Source: Paramecium tetraurelia (taxonomy: Eukaryota > Ciliophora > Oligohymenophorea > Peniculida > Parameciidae). From it: a stretch of DNA of 64,000 nt. This document shows, in pieces, positions 38,423-48,732 of the stretch; the stretch's first letter is position 1; each line of letters starts with the position of its first letter. The translations under genes were made by a program, and so were the position numbers. The stretch spans positions 284,216 to 348,215 of the forward strand of contig NW_001799411.1 in assembly GCF_000165425.1 (NCBI RefSeq), given 5' to 3'. Below the pieces are notes generated by a model, which worked only from the letters and a program-made list of their open reading frames with translations, was not told the DNA's origin and ran no database searches.

Positions 38423-39872
38423 TCAAGCTTACTTTTTATGAGGGAGAATGACTTTTGATTGATTTTAAACCATAACTTTTTTTGTAAAGATTGAGAGTTC
38501 ATCCAAGCTTTTTTTAGAGATTCCATCGATAGATTATTTGGCAATCTTTCCTTTAGATGTTCGTTCACAACTTCTTTGTTCTTCGATTGTTGTTGTGTTG
38601 AGTGATTTTCTAATGAGAATCTTTTTGATTAGTCTATCTACATTTTGATTATTGTTGTCAATCTCTTCGATGATTGCGAGACAAATCTTAGCTGATAATC
38701 GATTTGATGGATCTGTTTCAAGCATGTAGGGCAACAAGATAAAGAGCTGCTCCATTTTTACAGAATTCACTTCAGGATGCTAAGGTTGTTTCTTTAATTC
38801 GAAATATCCATCTTTGTTGGCATGATAAATAGTTTGTTTAGCTGATTTAGTATTGAATAGATTTTCACCAGTTAATCTAATATTTATATTTTGTTGTTAC
38901 AATTTGTAGAGTAGACATCCGAGACTATAGATGTCAGCCTTCTCATCGTATTGCTTATCCTTATTATAATTAATGATTTCCGGAGCCATATAGCCAGGAG
39001 TGCCTGAGGTAGGAAAATTCAATTGGTTTTTTATTTTCCTCGCCAGTCCAAAATCTATCAACTTTACTGTGTCAGCTTTCATGATATTGAGTGGATTGAT
39101 GTCTCTATGCATCACTCCCTTATCGTGGATATATGAAACTGCTTCCAACAATTCCTATGAGTTAATTTCAAACAGCTTTACTCTCATAATTTTGATGGTT
39201 TCTACTATCGAAAGTCCATACTGCCGACTGGATAGTTCTGAATATAGGGTTCTGCCATTGATGTATTCCATGATTATGTAATAATATTGATTGTCTGCAT
39301 AGGTTTCTTTTAGTTTGACTATGTTTGGGTGGGATAGAGAAGATAAGAGAGAGAGTTCGTGCACTAACTATGGCTAGATAATTTAATATTGATAAGGATT
39401 CTTACAATTCCACCCTCATGTTGAGCAATCTTCAATTTATCAATCTTTTTTATGGCATAGTATAAATTAGCATTGTCAGCAGCTACACATCTGTATACAG
39501 ATCCTGTCATACCACTTCCCATCTCCATCTAAAATTGATAAAACGAAAGGATCGGCTGATAAAATATTTTCCCTGCTATCATTTCTTTTAGTAAATTGAG
39601 TTTTTATCCATAGACTATCTTGTAACCATTATTATATGAAAATTCGAAGCCCACGATGCGTTTTACTTCCAGAATCCACTTTATTGTAGTAGTGAGATTC
39701 ATCTTGAGATTGTACTTAGGTTATTTAGTGATGTCCTATTCAATCTTGAAGTACTTCATACATCTGTCATAACAAGTTCATCATTGAACAAATACAGAGA
39801 ATAGTTTTTATCCTTGAAGAAATGTTTTCTTGTAACTTAAACAGTGAAAAGAGCGTTCTCATAAGATAACAT
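38423..39872 (-). CDS. Ser/Thr protein kinase with PH-like N-terminus
   Basis: Three introns (26, 32 and 27 nt) leave 455 codons from MLSYENALFTVQVTRKHFFK to TGA. The first 100 or so residues (YSLYLFNDELVMTD, then TTTIKWILEVKRIVGFEFSY) look like the PH-like module of many ciliate kinases. The catalytic domain shows the Gly loop GSGMTGSVYRCV, Lys in YAIKKI, the alpha-C Glu in VHELSLLSSLSHPNIV, the hinge YIIMEYINGRT, DFG in VKLIDFGLARKI and APE in GTPGYMAPEIINYN. The catalytic loop reads HRDINPLNIM, so Asn replaces the Lys of the usual HRDxKxxN. Fold and metal-binding residues are intact, but activity may be altered. Substrates are unknown. A tail of about 120 residues, Lys/Ser-rich, follows the domain. 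Confidence 0.85.
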
Positions 39873-40843
39873 AATTATATTAATTCATAATTAATCATTC
39901 ATTTGCTGACCTCTTCAGTCTAAATATAGATCCTTTATCAATATTTCAACTAACACTTGTTACATAGGAATATCTATCTGATTCTAGATTTCTTAGTATC
40001 TAATCTTAGTATATCATCTAAATGGCAAACAATTTATTGTTCCTAAATTCAGCATCATTAATAACTCATAAATTTTTTGTCATTTTTTTAATTTAAACAT
40101 AACTCAGAAAATTTCTTAAATCAACTCATGTTAATTATATCTATTAATATTGATAATATTATTCGAAGGATTATCATAAAATTGTTTTCTAAAATATAAT
40201 TTTAGATAACATTAAAATTTATAGAAAATCAATTGATTTGATTTTGATGCCAACTAATCGAAACATAGAATTAAATTGAACAATAAAACAAAAACTGAAT
40301 TTTAAGAAAAATTAATTAATGGTAAATGAGAAAATATTTCTAATTATGCTATTCCCCTTAAATTAAAATATTAGGTTAATGATTCTACTTCCCAATTTAA
40401 CTTAACTATATCTAATTTTTATAACATAAAATAATATCTAATTAAAAACCATAAAATTTGGCATCTAAGTAGAGCAAAATTAAATGCGAATAACTTTAAT
40501 TACAAAAATGTTATTTAAAATCAAAGAAGAAATAATACATAGGATATTATAAATATTAATATTTTTATTATTCTAATTAAAACTTCATCATTAGGTGCAA
40601 AAATAGTATACTTTTACCTGTAAATTAACTGATGAGTAACGAATCCAATCATCCTTATAGGATTAAGAAAAGATATCTTACGCACATTAATAACACTTAC
40701 AATTTTCAATAACCCCAAATATTATTAATTTTGGAAATTCTTTTAGTCTTAATTTAATACATATTAGTAAAAGCTAATTTCTTATAATATTTTTGGATAG
40801 TTTATAAATAATGAATAAATTCTTTCATTTTTGAGAATTTTTT
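39873..40843. other. AT-rich intergenic region with a short coding-like trace
   Basis: The region lies between the kinase start (-) and the two-TM protein start (+). On the minus strand at about 39915-40090 a coding-like string with Gln-rich, helical character (QEIQNQIDIPMQQVLVEILI, ending KDLYLD-TGA) can be joined to an upstream piece through an intron-like GTTT..AG segment, but no ATG opens it. It may be an exon relic. The rest is AT-rich and featureless. Confidence 0.35.
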
Positions 40844-42395
40844 ATGTTTAACCAATTTTTGAATCATATCAGAAAAGTCGATCAATTTGGAGTAGTCTTC
40901 TAACCTAAAATCAAATACTCAACAAATGAGTACAAGACTGCTGTGGGCGGGATAATGTCAATCGTTCTTTATGGGTTGAGTTTCAGCTATTTGATATATA
41001 GCTTTGTGTAGTTTGGCTAAGGGTCTATTCTTCCAAAAATTACATCAATCCAAGCGAAATCAGACCAATAGAGTGTATCTTTCGAGAACGAAATAATGTC
41101 ATTCAAGATCAGGCCTGGATAAGACAATTAAATAAATCCATTCGATCCAACGGCTCTAGTGCTTGTTCCATTCGTGATTCCATTTTTAAACAATGAGATA
41201 CCTCCAAGTTAATATTTCAACTTCGAATAAATTTCATTCTAAGGAAATACAATATCCATTCGGAATTTGAATTTATAATATGGGGATCCCTCGTAAGATG
41301 AGATGGAACAAATCATTGCATTCGTAGGATGTAAACAAGCTGACATACAACCACCTTTCGCATGTGCAAATGAGAGTGTCAGAAATTCTTTTTTCGCTCA
41401 ATCTAGTAATGCCATGCTTGCAACTACTTAAGTAAATTAATTCAATACGGATAAAAGAACTTTGGAGGAGGTTGGCAAAGAGCAAGTCTTGGCAATAGTC
41501 GACAATTCAACATATTTTTAAACCACTAATTTGAATATTTAAGAATCAACAGTTGATACGGGACTCTTATTGGAGTCAACTGAAAAGTATGTTTACGCTA
41601 CAGATTATTATTTGACTAGTTAGCAAATAGATCAATAGTATTTTAGAAATACATTTAATTATGATGCCTATTTAGTGTTTTAATTGAGAATTGGCAAATT
41701 GAAATACTATTAGAGTATTCAATATCCAAAAATTAGTGAAATTTTAGCAGATGCAGGTTCTATTGCTTCTACAATTTTATTATTGTCTTATTTTGTCATT
41801 CTATGTAATCAGAGCCTTTTGGAGAAGCAATCCTTGAATGATATCATTTAGATCTATTATCCATCCTATAAGGACATGTAGATAAGAAGGACATTTTATG
41901 GTTAGATAAAGGAGGTGACTTATTAGGGGAAAAGGTAGGACGTAGACCAATTCAAATAGTATTAGAAAGAGTTGTAGGATAAAGCAGAGAAGAAATTAAC
42001 TATTTTAAATTAAGTGTATGAGATCTCAAGATTATAATTTTTGGTTTAAAATATTTTGAAGTCGAAGGAGCAGTTAAGATAGAGTCACAAAATTGGGATT
42101 AAGTTAAAGTAATTTGAATTACCCAAATTGATTAATGAGGAGAACTTAAATGGCAATTAAATTGTATTTACATCTTTTTATTAGATACCTCATTCACAAT
42201 TGAATTTGAATTGTTCGACCTAAAAGTTGGTGATAATTGATAGTAACAGTGATTCATTGTAGAATCTTAAGGTATCTTAAGTTGATAATACTTTAGAAAC
42301 AACAGCAATAGAATACGATTGAAGAATCCGATGAAAATTAGTTAAACGATGAAGACTTTGATATTTTGATTCAACCTAATGAATTGGAAGAATGA
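40844..42395 (+). CDS. two-transmembrane ciliate family protein
   Basis: One intron of 25 nt near the 3' end gives 508 residues, MFNQFLNHIRKVDQFGVVFQ to ...IQPNELEE-TGA. The opening (FLN-IRK-DQFG) followed by a Lys/Tyr segment and a first membrane helix (GGIMSIVLYGLSFSYLIYSF) is typical of a large Paramecium/Tetrahymena family that I recognise only as uncharacterised transmembrane proteins. A long, presumably non-cytosolic loop with four Cys (VGCKQADIQPPFACANES) follows, then a second helix (AGSIASTILLLSYFVILCNQ). A Lys/Gln-rich cytosolic tail of about 190 residues predicted to be partly coiled coil (KELQDKAEKKLTILNQVYEI) ends in an acidic terminus. Function is unknown. It is followed after 52 bp by the gamma-COP gene on the same strand. 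Confidence 0.7.
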
Positions 42396-42447
42396 AATTA
42401 TATTATTTGTAAGAATAATATTATAAGAAATAATTAATTAAATACAC

Positions 42448-45288
42448 ATGTCCACTTTATAGTATGTGAGGGAAATCATTAGTAGGTAGATCTCGACTCT
42501 ATCAAATCAAAGTGGAGAAGATAAAAAAGCTTTGGGTAAGAGTTAAACTTATTAAATTAGAATCTGAACCATACCACAATTTGCAAAAGTCAAGTGTGTT
42601 ATTAGAATCTAGGTGTTTCAATGACCCTTAATTATAGGACAAGAAATGTCGACAAATTCTATCCAAATTGATATACTTGATCAACTAGGTATGTGGCAAT
42701 AGTGATACCTCTATGATAGGGTGAGAAATTCAATGACCAAGAATCTTTGAGTTTATTCTTTGGAATTACCAAGCTCTTCTCTTCAAATAATGTGGATTTG
42801 AGGAGAATGATCTATTTGATGATTAAGGTAATATGTATGGTTTATATATTGTAGGAATTCAAAGATGAGAATTCTATGTATGTAGTAATCAGTTGTTTAG
42901 CCAAAGACATTACTTCCAAGAATGATCTCTTTAGAATTAATGCTCTGCGTACCCTTCCCTATGTTCTTGATCAATCCAACTTGGTTCAATTGGATAGATA
43001 TTTAAAGAATGTATTGACATTGTTATTCACATCAAGGCAATCCTCGAGAAGAGTTAACCGATTTCAAGTGCTGCTCTGATAGCTGGCCTATAGATTTTCA
43101 GAATAAGTCCCGATTTCATTAGAAAGTGGACCAATGAAGTGGCTGACAGACTCAATTCCAAATATCCTCAAAATAGTTTCCATGCATTATTGTTATTACA
43201 TGAGATTAAAAGCAACGACAAAGTCACATTCACTAAAATCCTCACTGGATTAACCAAAGAAACCCTTGTACCCATTGCCAACATGCAAGTTATTAGATTC
43301 ATTAGAGAAATCCTCAATACCGATGAATTAGATTAGCAATATGAAAAAGTAAATCTTTCCAATAATCTACTTAGTTGTTCATTGAATATCTCTAAAGACA
43401 AATACACAAGTCATAAGAAATTGTGATTTTTGAGGCTTGCAAAGCATTATGTGATTTGAAAACCCTCTCTAATAAGGATCTATAACCCATGGTCTAAATT
43501 GTGACTGTCTTTTTGCAATCAAGCAATGTGATCAATAAGTTTGTGGCACTCAAAATATTAAACAGATTAATCTCAAATCCTATTAGAAGATCCCTTATCA
43601 CACCCTAGCAAATCGAACCGCTCATCTAGGATTCCAATAAATCATTGTCTTCCTTAGCTGTTTCCATATTGTTGAAAGTCTGCTAAGAAACCAATATTGA
43701 GAGACTCTTAAATTAAATTTATGAATACCTAAACGACATGAGTGATGAATTCAAAATAGATGTCCTCAGAAGTGTGAAAGCATTAGCAAAGAATTCCCCT
43801 ACCAAATGGAAACCAATTATTAATTTCCTTCAATTAACCTTCAAATGTGAGGCCTCCTAAGAATTTAAGAAGTATTCAATCGAAATCTTTGAATTCATTA
43901 TTCACGAGATTCCTGAAGCTAGAGAAAATGCTATTATGGCTTTGGCCGATTACATTGAGGATTGCTAACAAAGTGCATTACAATTGAGTGTATTGAGCAT
44001 CCTCAATAGAGAAGCTTCAAAAAAACAATGCCCAATAAGAGTTATTAGAATTGTTAATAACAGACTACATCTTGAAGATGCTGAAATCAGAGCTGCAGCA
44101 GTTGGCGTACTAGGCAAATTCTTACTTAACTATCCTAATGAAAAGGCAAACCTCCTTGAATTATTACAAGCAGCTTCCTCGGATCCTGATGAAGAAGTTA
44201 GAAATCGTTCTCGATTCTATGTCAGTGAATCAGCAGCACCCAAAGAGGAGAATCCCCCATTGTCAATAGAAGAATTAGATGCAATCGAAGCCTATTTGCA
44301 ATAAAACATTCAGGAAATCTAGCAATCTAATGAAGAAGTATTACAGTTAGATAAGATCATGGCATATGCTGAATAAAACAAGGGAAAGATTAAGAAGACT
44401 GAGGTGTTACAAGAATTAGTGGAAGAGGAATTGATTTAAACTCATGAATCTGAATCTGGATTTGAGACCTATAAGAAATTGTTCAAGGAGAGCACAATCT
44501 TCTGTGATTATGGAGTACTTAGAAAATCATCAAGAGCATAAAATTTAACTGATTCTAAATGCGAATATTTAGTAACAGTGGTCAAACACTTTTTTGATAA
44601 TCATATAATATTGGAGTATAAGGTAAAGAACACATTAGACAATGTTACATTGAGTGATGTCTCTCTGGAATTGACAATAAAGAATGCAAATCTTCAATTT
44701 GAAAGAATTGTGCCAGCAAAATCAATTCAACCACAATGTGCATCTAACATATTGGTTGGATTGCAATTCAATCCTAATTTGAGATTAGTGTCATCCAATA
44801 TTCAAAGCATATTGACATTTACAGTGGATGAAAATGGTACCACCTATTAAGACGAATATTAGACTGAAGATTTCATCATAACTTATAGTGACTTCTTCTT
44901 ACCTATTTAATGGTTTAAGTAAGGTTTTCATCACTATAAAATAGAAAATTCCAAACTGAATGGGAATCTCTTAAATCACAAGAAATGTCGGCTACATATT
45001 AGTTAGATTATAAGAATACTGATATAGCAATAAAGGAATTAGTGAAACATTTCGGTATGAATTTATGATTTAAACAATATAGGGTTTTAAGTTTGTGATA
45101 ATTCTGATTAAATATAGCCTTAAAATAAGTTTCATACTTTATTACTGTCAGGCAAGTATTTGGATGCCAAGAATGCACTAGTGATATGTTAGATAGGATT
45201 TTAATAGAATATAGGATGTGTGTTAAAAATAAAGTGTAAATCAGAAGATGATAATTTAAGTACAAACATTGTAGAAACCCTTGGTTGA
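42448..45288 (+). CDS. COPG: coatomer subunit gamma (gamma-COP)
   Basis: Gamma subunit of the COPI coat, needed for Golgi-ER retrograde vesicles. The start is MSTLQYVREIISRQISTLSN. Short introns occur near 42534, 42690, 42828, 43348, 44914 and 45053, among others. The N-terminal trunk shows diagnostic HEAT-repeat sequence: SLFFGITKLFSSNNVDLRRM, IYLMIKEFKDENSMYVVISC-LAKD, and FRINALRTLPYVLDQSNLVQ. The rest of the solenoid runs through NLLELLQAASSDPDEEVRNR. A linker (PPLSIEELDAIEAYLQ) leads to the appendage, with its immunoglobulin-like part (VSLELTIKNANLQFERIVPA, ASNILVGLQF) and the platform part (WESLKSQEMSATYQLDYKNT, HTLLLSGKYL). It ends ...STNIVETLG-TGA, as a full-length family member. The stop is 109 bp from the convergent LUC7-like stop. 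Confidence 0.92.
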
Positions 45289-45397
45289 TATTATATTAAA
45301 TACATTTAATATGGTATAGATGGAAAACAATTAATGGGAATAAAAGAATAATAATAAACCTAAAATTTTACACAATTTGGAAATATGTTTAAATATT

Positions 45398-46532
45398 TCA
45401 ATGTTTATGGTGTTTCCTAAATTTCATTAATAGATATTCTTACTTGTTATGCTTTCTAGATTTGCTTCTCTCTTTCTCTTTCTCCTTATCTTTTTTCTTT
45501 TTGCTACTTTTTTTCTTGCTCTTATCTTTTGAATTGTCTCTACTTCTAGATCTCTCCTTCTCTTTTTCTTTTTCTTTCTCCTTCTCTTTTTCCTTCTCCT
45601 TTTCTTTCTCTTTCTCTTTTTCCTTCTCTTTTTCTTTCTCCTTCTCCTTCTCTTTTTCTTTTTCTTTCTCCTTCTTGATCAATTTTTCCTTATTCCTATT
45701 AAACGTCTTTAGCAATATCCTCTTTAAATTCTTATTTCCTGGCTTCTTCCTCCAAAATCTTCTCTAATTACAATCTTCTTTATTATAGTTTTTATAATTC
45801 AACTCTGATAGTTGAAAATCCTTGATGAATTCTTCCATCTAAATGAGTCCTAAGTTTTAATAAAAATTTAAAAGTACTTGACTTTATTCTCAGTTTCATA
45901 GAGAGATTGCCTAGCTCCACAAACTTCACAGATTTTATAAGTCTTAAATGGGTTATTTGTACCCTCATATGCAAGTAATACATCTTCTCTGGCTTTTTTA
46001 AGATTATCTGCTTCCGTTATCAATCTCTCAGATTCATCAATCTTACCTAATTCTCCCATCTTCTCACTCTAATCCGTCAATAGATTGATCTATCTTTCCA
46101 TATTGTCAAGTCGATCCTGGATCTCTTTGGGTCGATCAGCTACTTATAGTTTACTAGATTATTCAACTTATTCTTCATGCTTGGTTAAGATCTTGTCGAC
46201 TTCCTTCAACTTGTCTTGGATGTAAGCTAACATATTTATCAGGTTCATACTAAACCTATTGCCTCTTCAATGTACTTCTTCTCTCTCTGCTACTTTTTGA
46301 TACTCCTGTCACAACTGAACTCATTGATGAAGAATTGGTCGTGTCTCTTGCTGCACTCTCCCTCATGATCATATTTGGTATGCTTCCACAGGTCGTTGAA
46401 GCACTTGGAAACCAAGATATTTTTGCACACATCTTCATTCCAATAGTGATAATCATTCTTCCTCTTGCTTGCTACCACATTTCTATCCTTGCCGAATAGC
46501 TCGTCCAAAATGTAACGAGAATCATCACACAT
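45398..46532 (-). CDS. LUC7-like U1 snRNP splicing factor
   Basis: The start is MCDDSRYILDELFGKDRNVV. The first zinc finger lies in NILVSKCFNDLWKHTKYDHE with following C and H, and NEFSCDRSIKK is the LUC7 signature. A coiled coil (DRLDNMERQINLLTDQSEKM, ESERLITEADNLKKAREDVL) leads to the second finger: ICEVCGARQSLYETENKVKT, then HLDGRIHQGF across an intron. The C-terminal tail is a Lys-Glu alternating tract ending in RSRSRDNSKDKSKKKSSKKK, an RS-like splicing-factor tail. LUC7 proteins stabilise U1 snRNP at 5' splice sites, which suits a genome with very many tiny introns. Two introns (29 and 28 nt) are clear. Reaching the Lys-Glu frame from the second finger needs one further frame change near 45705-45735: either a 16-nt GT..AG segment or an extra base. 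The alternative frame would give Arg-Lys-Glu repeats instead. Confidence 0.85.
45540..45690 (-). repeat. purine-rich Lys/Glu codon tract
   Basis: About 150 bp of imperfect GAGAAA/GAAAAG repeats (pyrimidine-rich on the + strand) in the LUC7-like gene. They encode an almost perfect Lys-Glu alternation of about 40 residues. All three frames of such a hexamer-like tract avoid TGA, so the tract is length-unstable and frame-tolerant. It is likely to vary between strains. Confidence 0.85.
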
Positions 46533-46577
46533 TCTTTTAATAAATATTTAAATTAGTTTCTATCTATATTGCTTAAA

Positions 46578-48684
46578 TCATAAAGTCAATAACTTAATAG
46601 TTGATTCTCCAATAACCAAGATCTTATTCTACACAAGACAAAAGTCATAAACTTTGAAAATAGGTATCTACTTGCATTGATTGCTACTCAAATCCCATTC
46701 AAATAAATTCTATTTTTGGTTTATGATACATTTCTAATTCAAAAACAGACATTTATTGATGAGTTCCCCCTTGGTCTTGCAAATCTGACTCAGCTTCAAG
46801 TCCCTAATGATCCATTCAGACTGAGCATTCAGGAACAGATACTACTCGCTGAACTTCATCTACTTCACAACACTTGGGCGACAATCAGCTATGGAACATA
46901 ATGAAATTAAAATACCTTTCTAAACCTACTGTTAAGTGTTGATGTCCCACACTTCAATTTAATTTTTGTTATTGAGAACATACAGCAAATTTTGACAAGG
47001 CATTCCAAAAACATCAGCATTAAACTATTATTAAAATTACACTTTCAAAAGCCTTTTAATATTCTCATCATACACACTGATTCCAGTGATTAGATTGGAA
47101 TCATCGGTTCTTTTGGGTCCAAAGAGATTGAATTGTTATGATGGAGCTGGTTTGAAATCATAACTGAACACTGATCTATTGAAGTACAATTAACATGTCT
47201 TGTACTTCTCAACCAACATCTCCTCTTCATTGTACTCGTTGTTTAGGTAATTCCATTTGACAAGAATAGGATTGACACTCTTTGAGATCTTCAAGATGTA
47301 CTATATGGGTTGAATTGTCTAAGAACATGACTGTCTTGATTTCCAGGTTATCAATTTCTTTTCTTCTTTCAAATTCCAATTTGTTGTCAAAGGGATAGAT
47401 TTCAATCTCAATGTGAAATATGACCTCTTCATCATAAAGCAATCCACATTTTTGGATGAGTGCAATAAATTCTCCATTCGGACTTGAACAACAGTGCAAT
47501 ACCTATTTGACTCTATGCTTTGTAGAAGAATTGCTTTTCTAGATTGTTGTTCAATAGAATGAAATCTTTTTTGTCTTTATGTTCAGCTACGATGATTTCT
47601 GGATTCATCAATTATAATGAGTAGACTCCAGGACAGAATTTGACTTCGGCAGTTTTGATTTTGGTTCCTGTTTAAATGTTCCAAGAAGTAACGACAGCAC
47701 TCTTATTGATTGAGAATAGATGATTGTTGGAGTAACATAGTCCGTGATGAATATCATCTTTAGAAGAACTCAATACAATTTGGACAACAGCTTATTTGTT
47801 TTTTAAGAATTTGGTGAGTACGATCTGACCATTGGACGCAAAGGCAATTGAATCATACGATATTGGAGTCCAACAAGTAACAGCACATCCATAAGTGGTT
47901 TGCAATTCTTCCAATACATCATTTTCAAAATCAACCAAGAACACTTCGCCTACTTTTTTTTGTTTTGCAAAAACTAATCCATTTTACAACATCAGGAGAT
48001 CATCGCATTCGTCGAGCTTGTCAGATAAGATCTTTTGTAATTCGATGAGTTCTTTGGATTTGGGTGCAAAATTATTAAAAGTGGGTTCCTGAAGATTGGG
48101 TTTGCCTAGATTAGAGGTTCTCCAGAGAGTGATTTCGCCTTCATTGACACCTACAATTCTAGGTATGTATATGACACTACCTCGGATTAGTATGATCTGA
48201 TACACAAAAGGCTGTAAGTGGTTATTCGATTAAAAATGTCTTCTTATTAATTTCAGGTTGTATCAGGAGTAGTGTGTCCCCGAAAATCAAATAAATTTTA
48301 TCATGCACTGCAACCAATGAGTAAGGCATATTTTCAATCAAGCCCTTGTACTCTTTCTTTAAATTTCATTTCTTGGTCCCAGAGGGCTAAAGAATCAGAT
48401 CCTGAGGTGTCACATAAATGCCCATCAAATGCAATTAAATTGTTCATGGAGGGTTCCAAATATTCATCTGCGATGGGAATCTAAAATTGGGGATTATAGA
48501 GTACTTGATCGAAGTGTTGGTCTTGCACAGTAACTTTGAGTTCAAGATTCAAGGATTCCAATGAGGTTTATTGTTAACTTAATTTTTTGTTGATGTGAAA
48601 TTTCTTTTTTTTTGGAGCATCAATGCCAGGTGGAGGCCCAATTGATTGCTCATCGTCATCGCCTAATCCAGGAGGGGGATTCAT
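46578..48684 (-). CDS. WD-repeat-like protein with apparent frame shifts
   Basis: The start MNPPPGLGDDDEQSIGPPPG is followed by a Lys-rich stretch and a long beta-propeller-like chain of roughly 670 residues. Blades include IENMPYSLVAVHDKIYLIFG, then CAVTCWTPISYDSIAFASNG, ALFSINKSAVVTSWNIQTGT-like strands, and a C-terminal KCIINQKQNLFEWDLSSNQC ending IGESTIKLLTL-TGA. Introns near 48165 (22 nt) and 47300 (22 nt) restore the frame normally. At two other places, about 48351-48360 and 47533-47543, the coding frame jumps by +1 with no GT..AG segment available; both are at GAA followed by an extra A. The encoded sequence is otherwise good on both sides. No specific family was recognised. The gene sits 48 bp from the giant antigen stop and 45 bp from the LUC7 start, in tandem. 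Confidence 0.65.
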
Positions 48685-48732
48685 AATATATTAGAAAATT
48701 CTTTAATTTAATTGTACACCATATATATATAT

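Noticed and set aside
45444-45767. Plus-strand Phe/Ser/Leu-rich frame
   Set aside because: It is the complement of the Lys-Glu tract of the LUC7-like gene. Low-complexity purine tracts are open in all frames.
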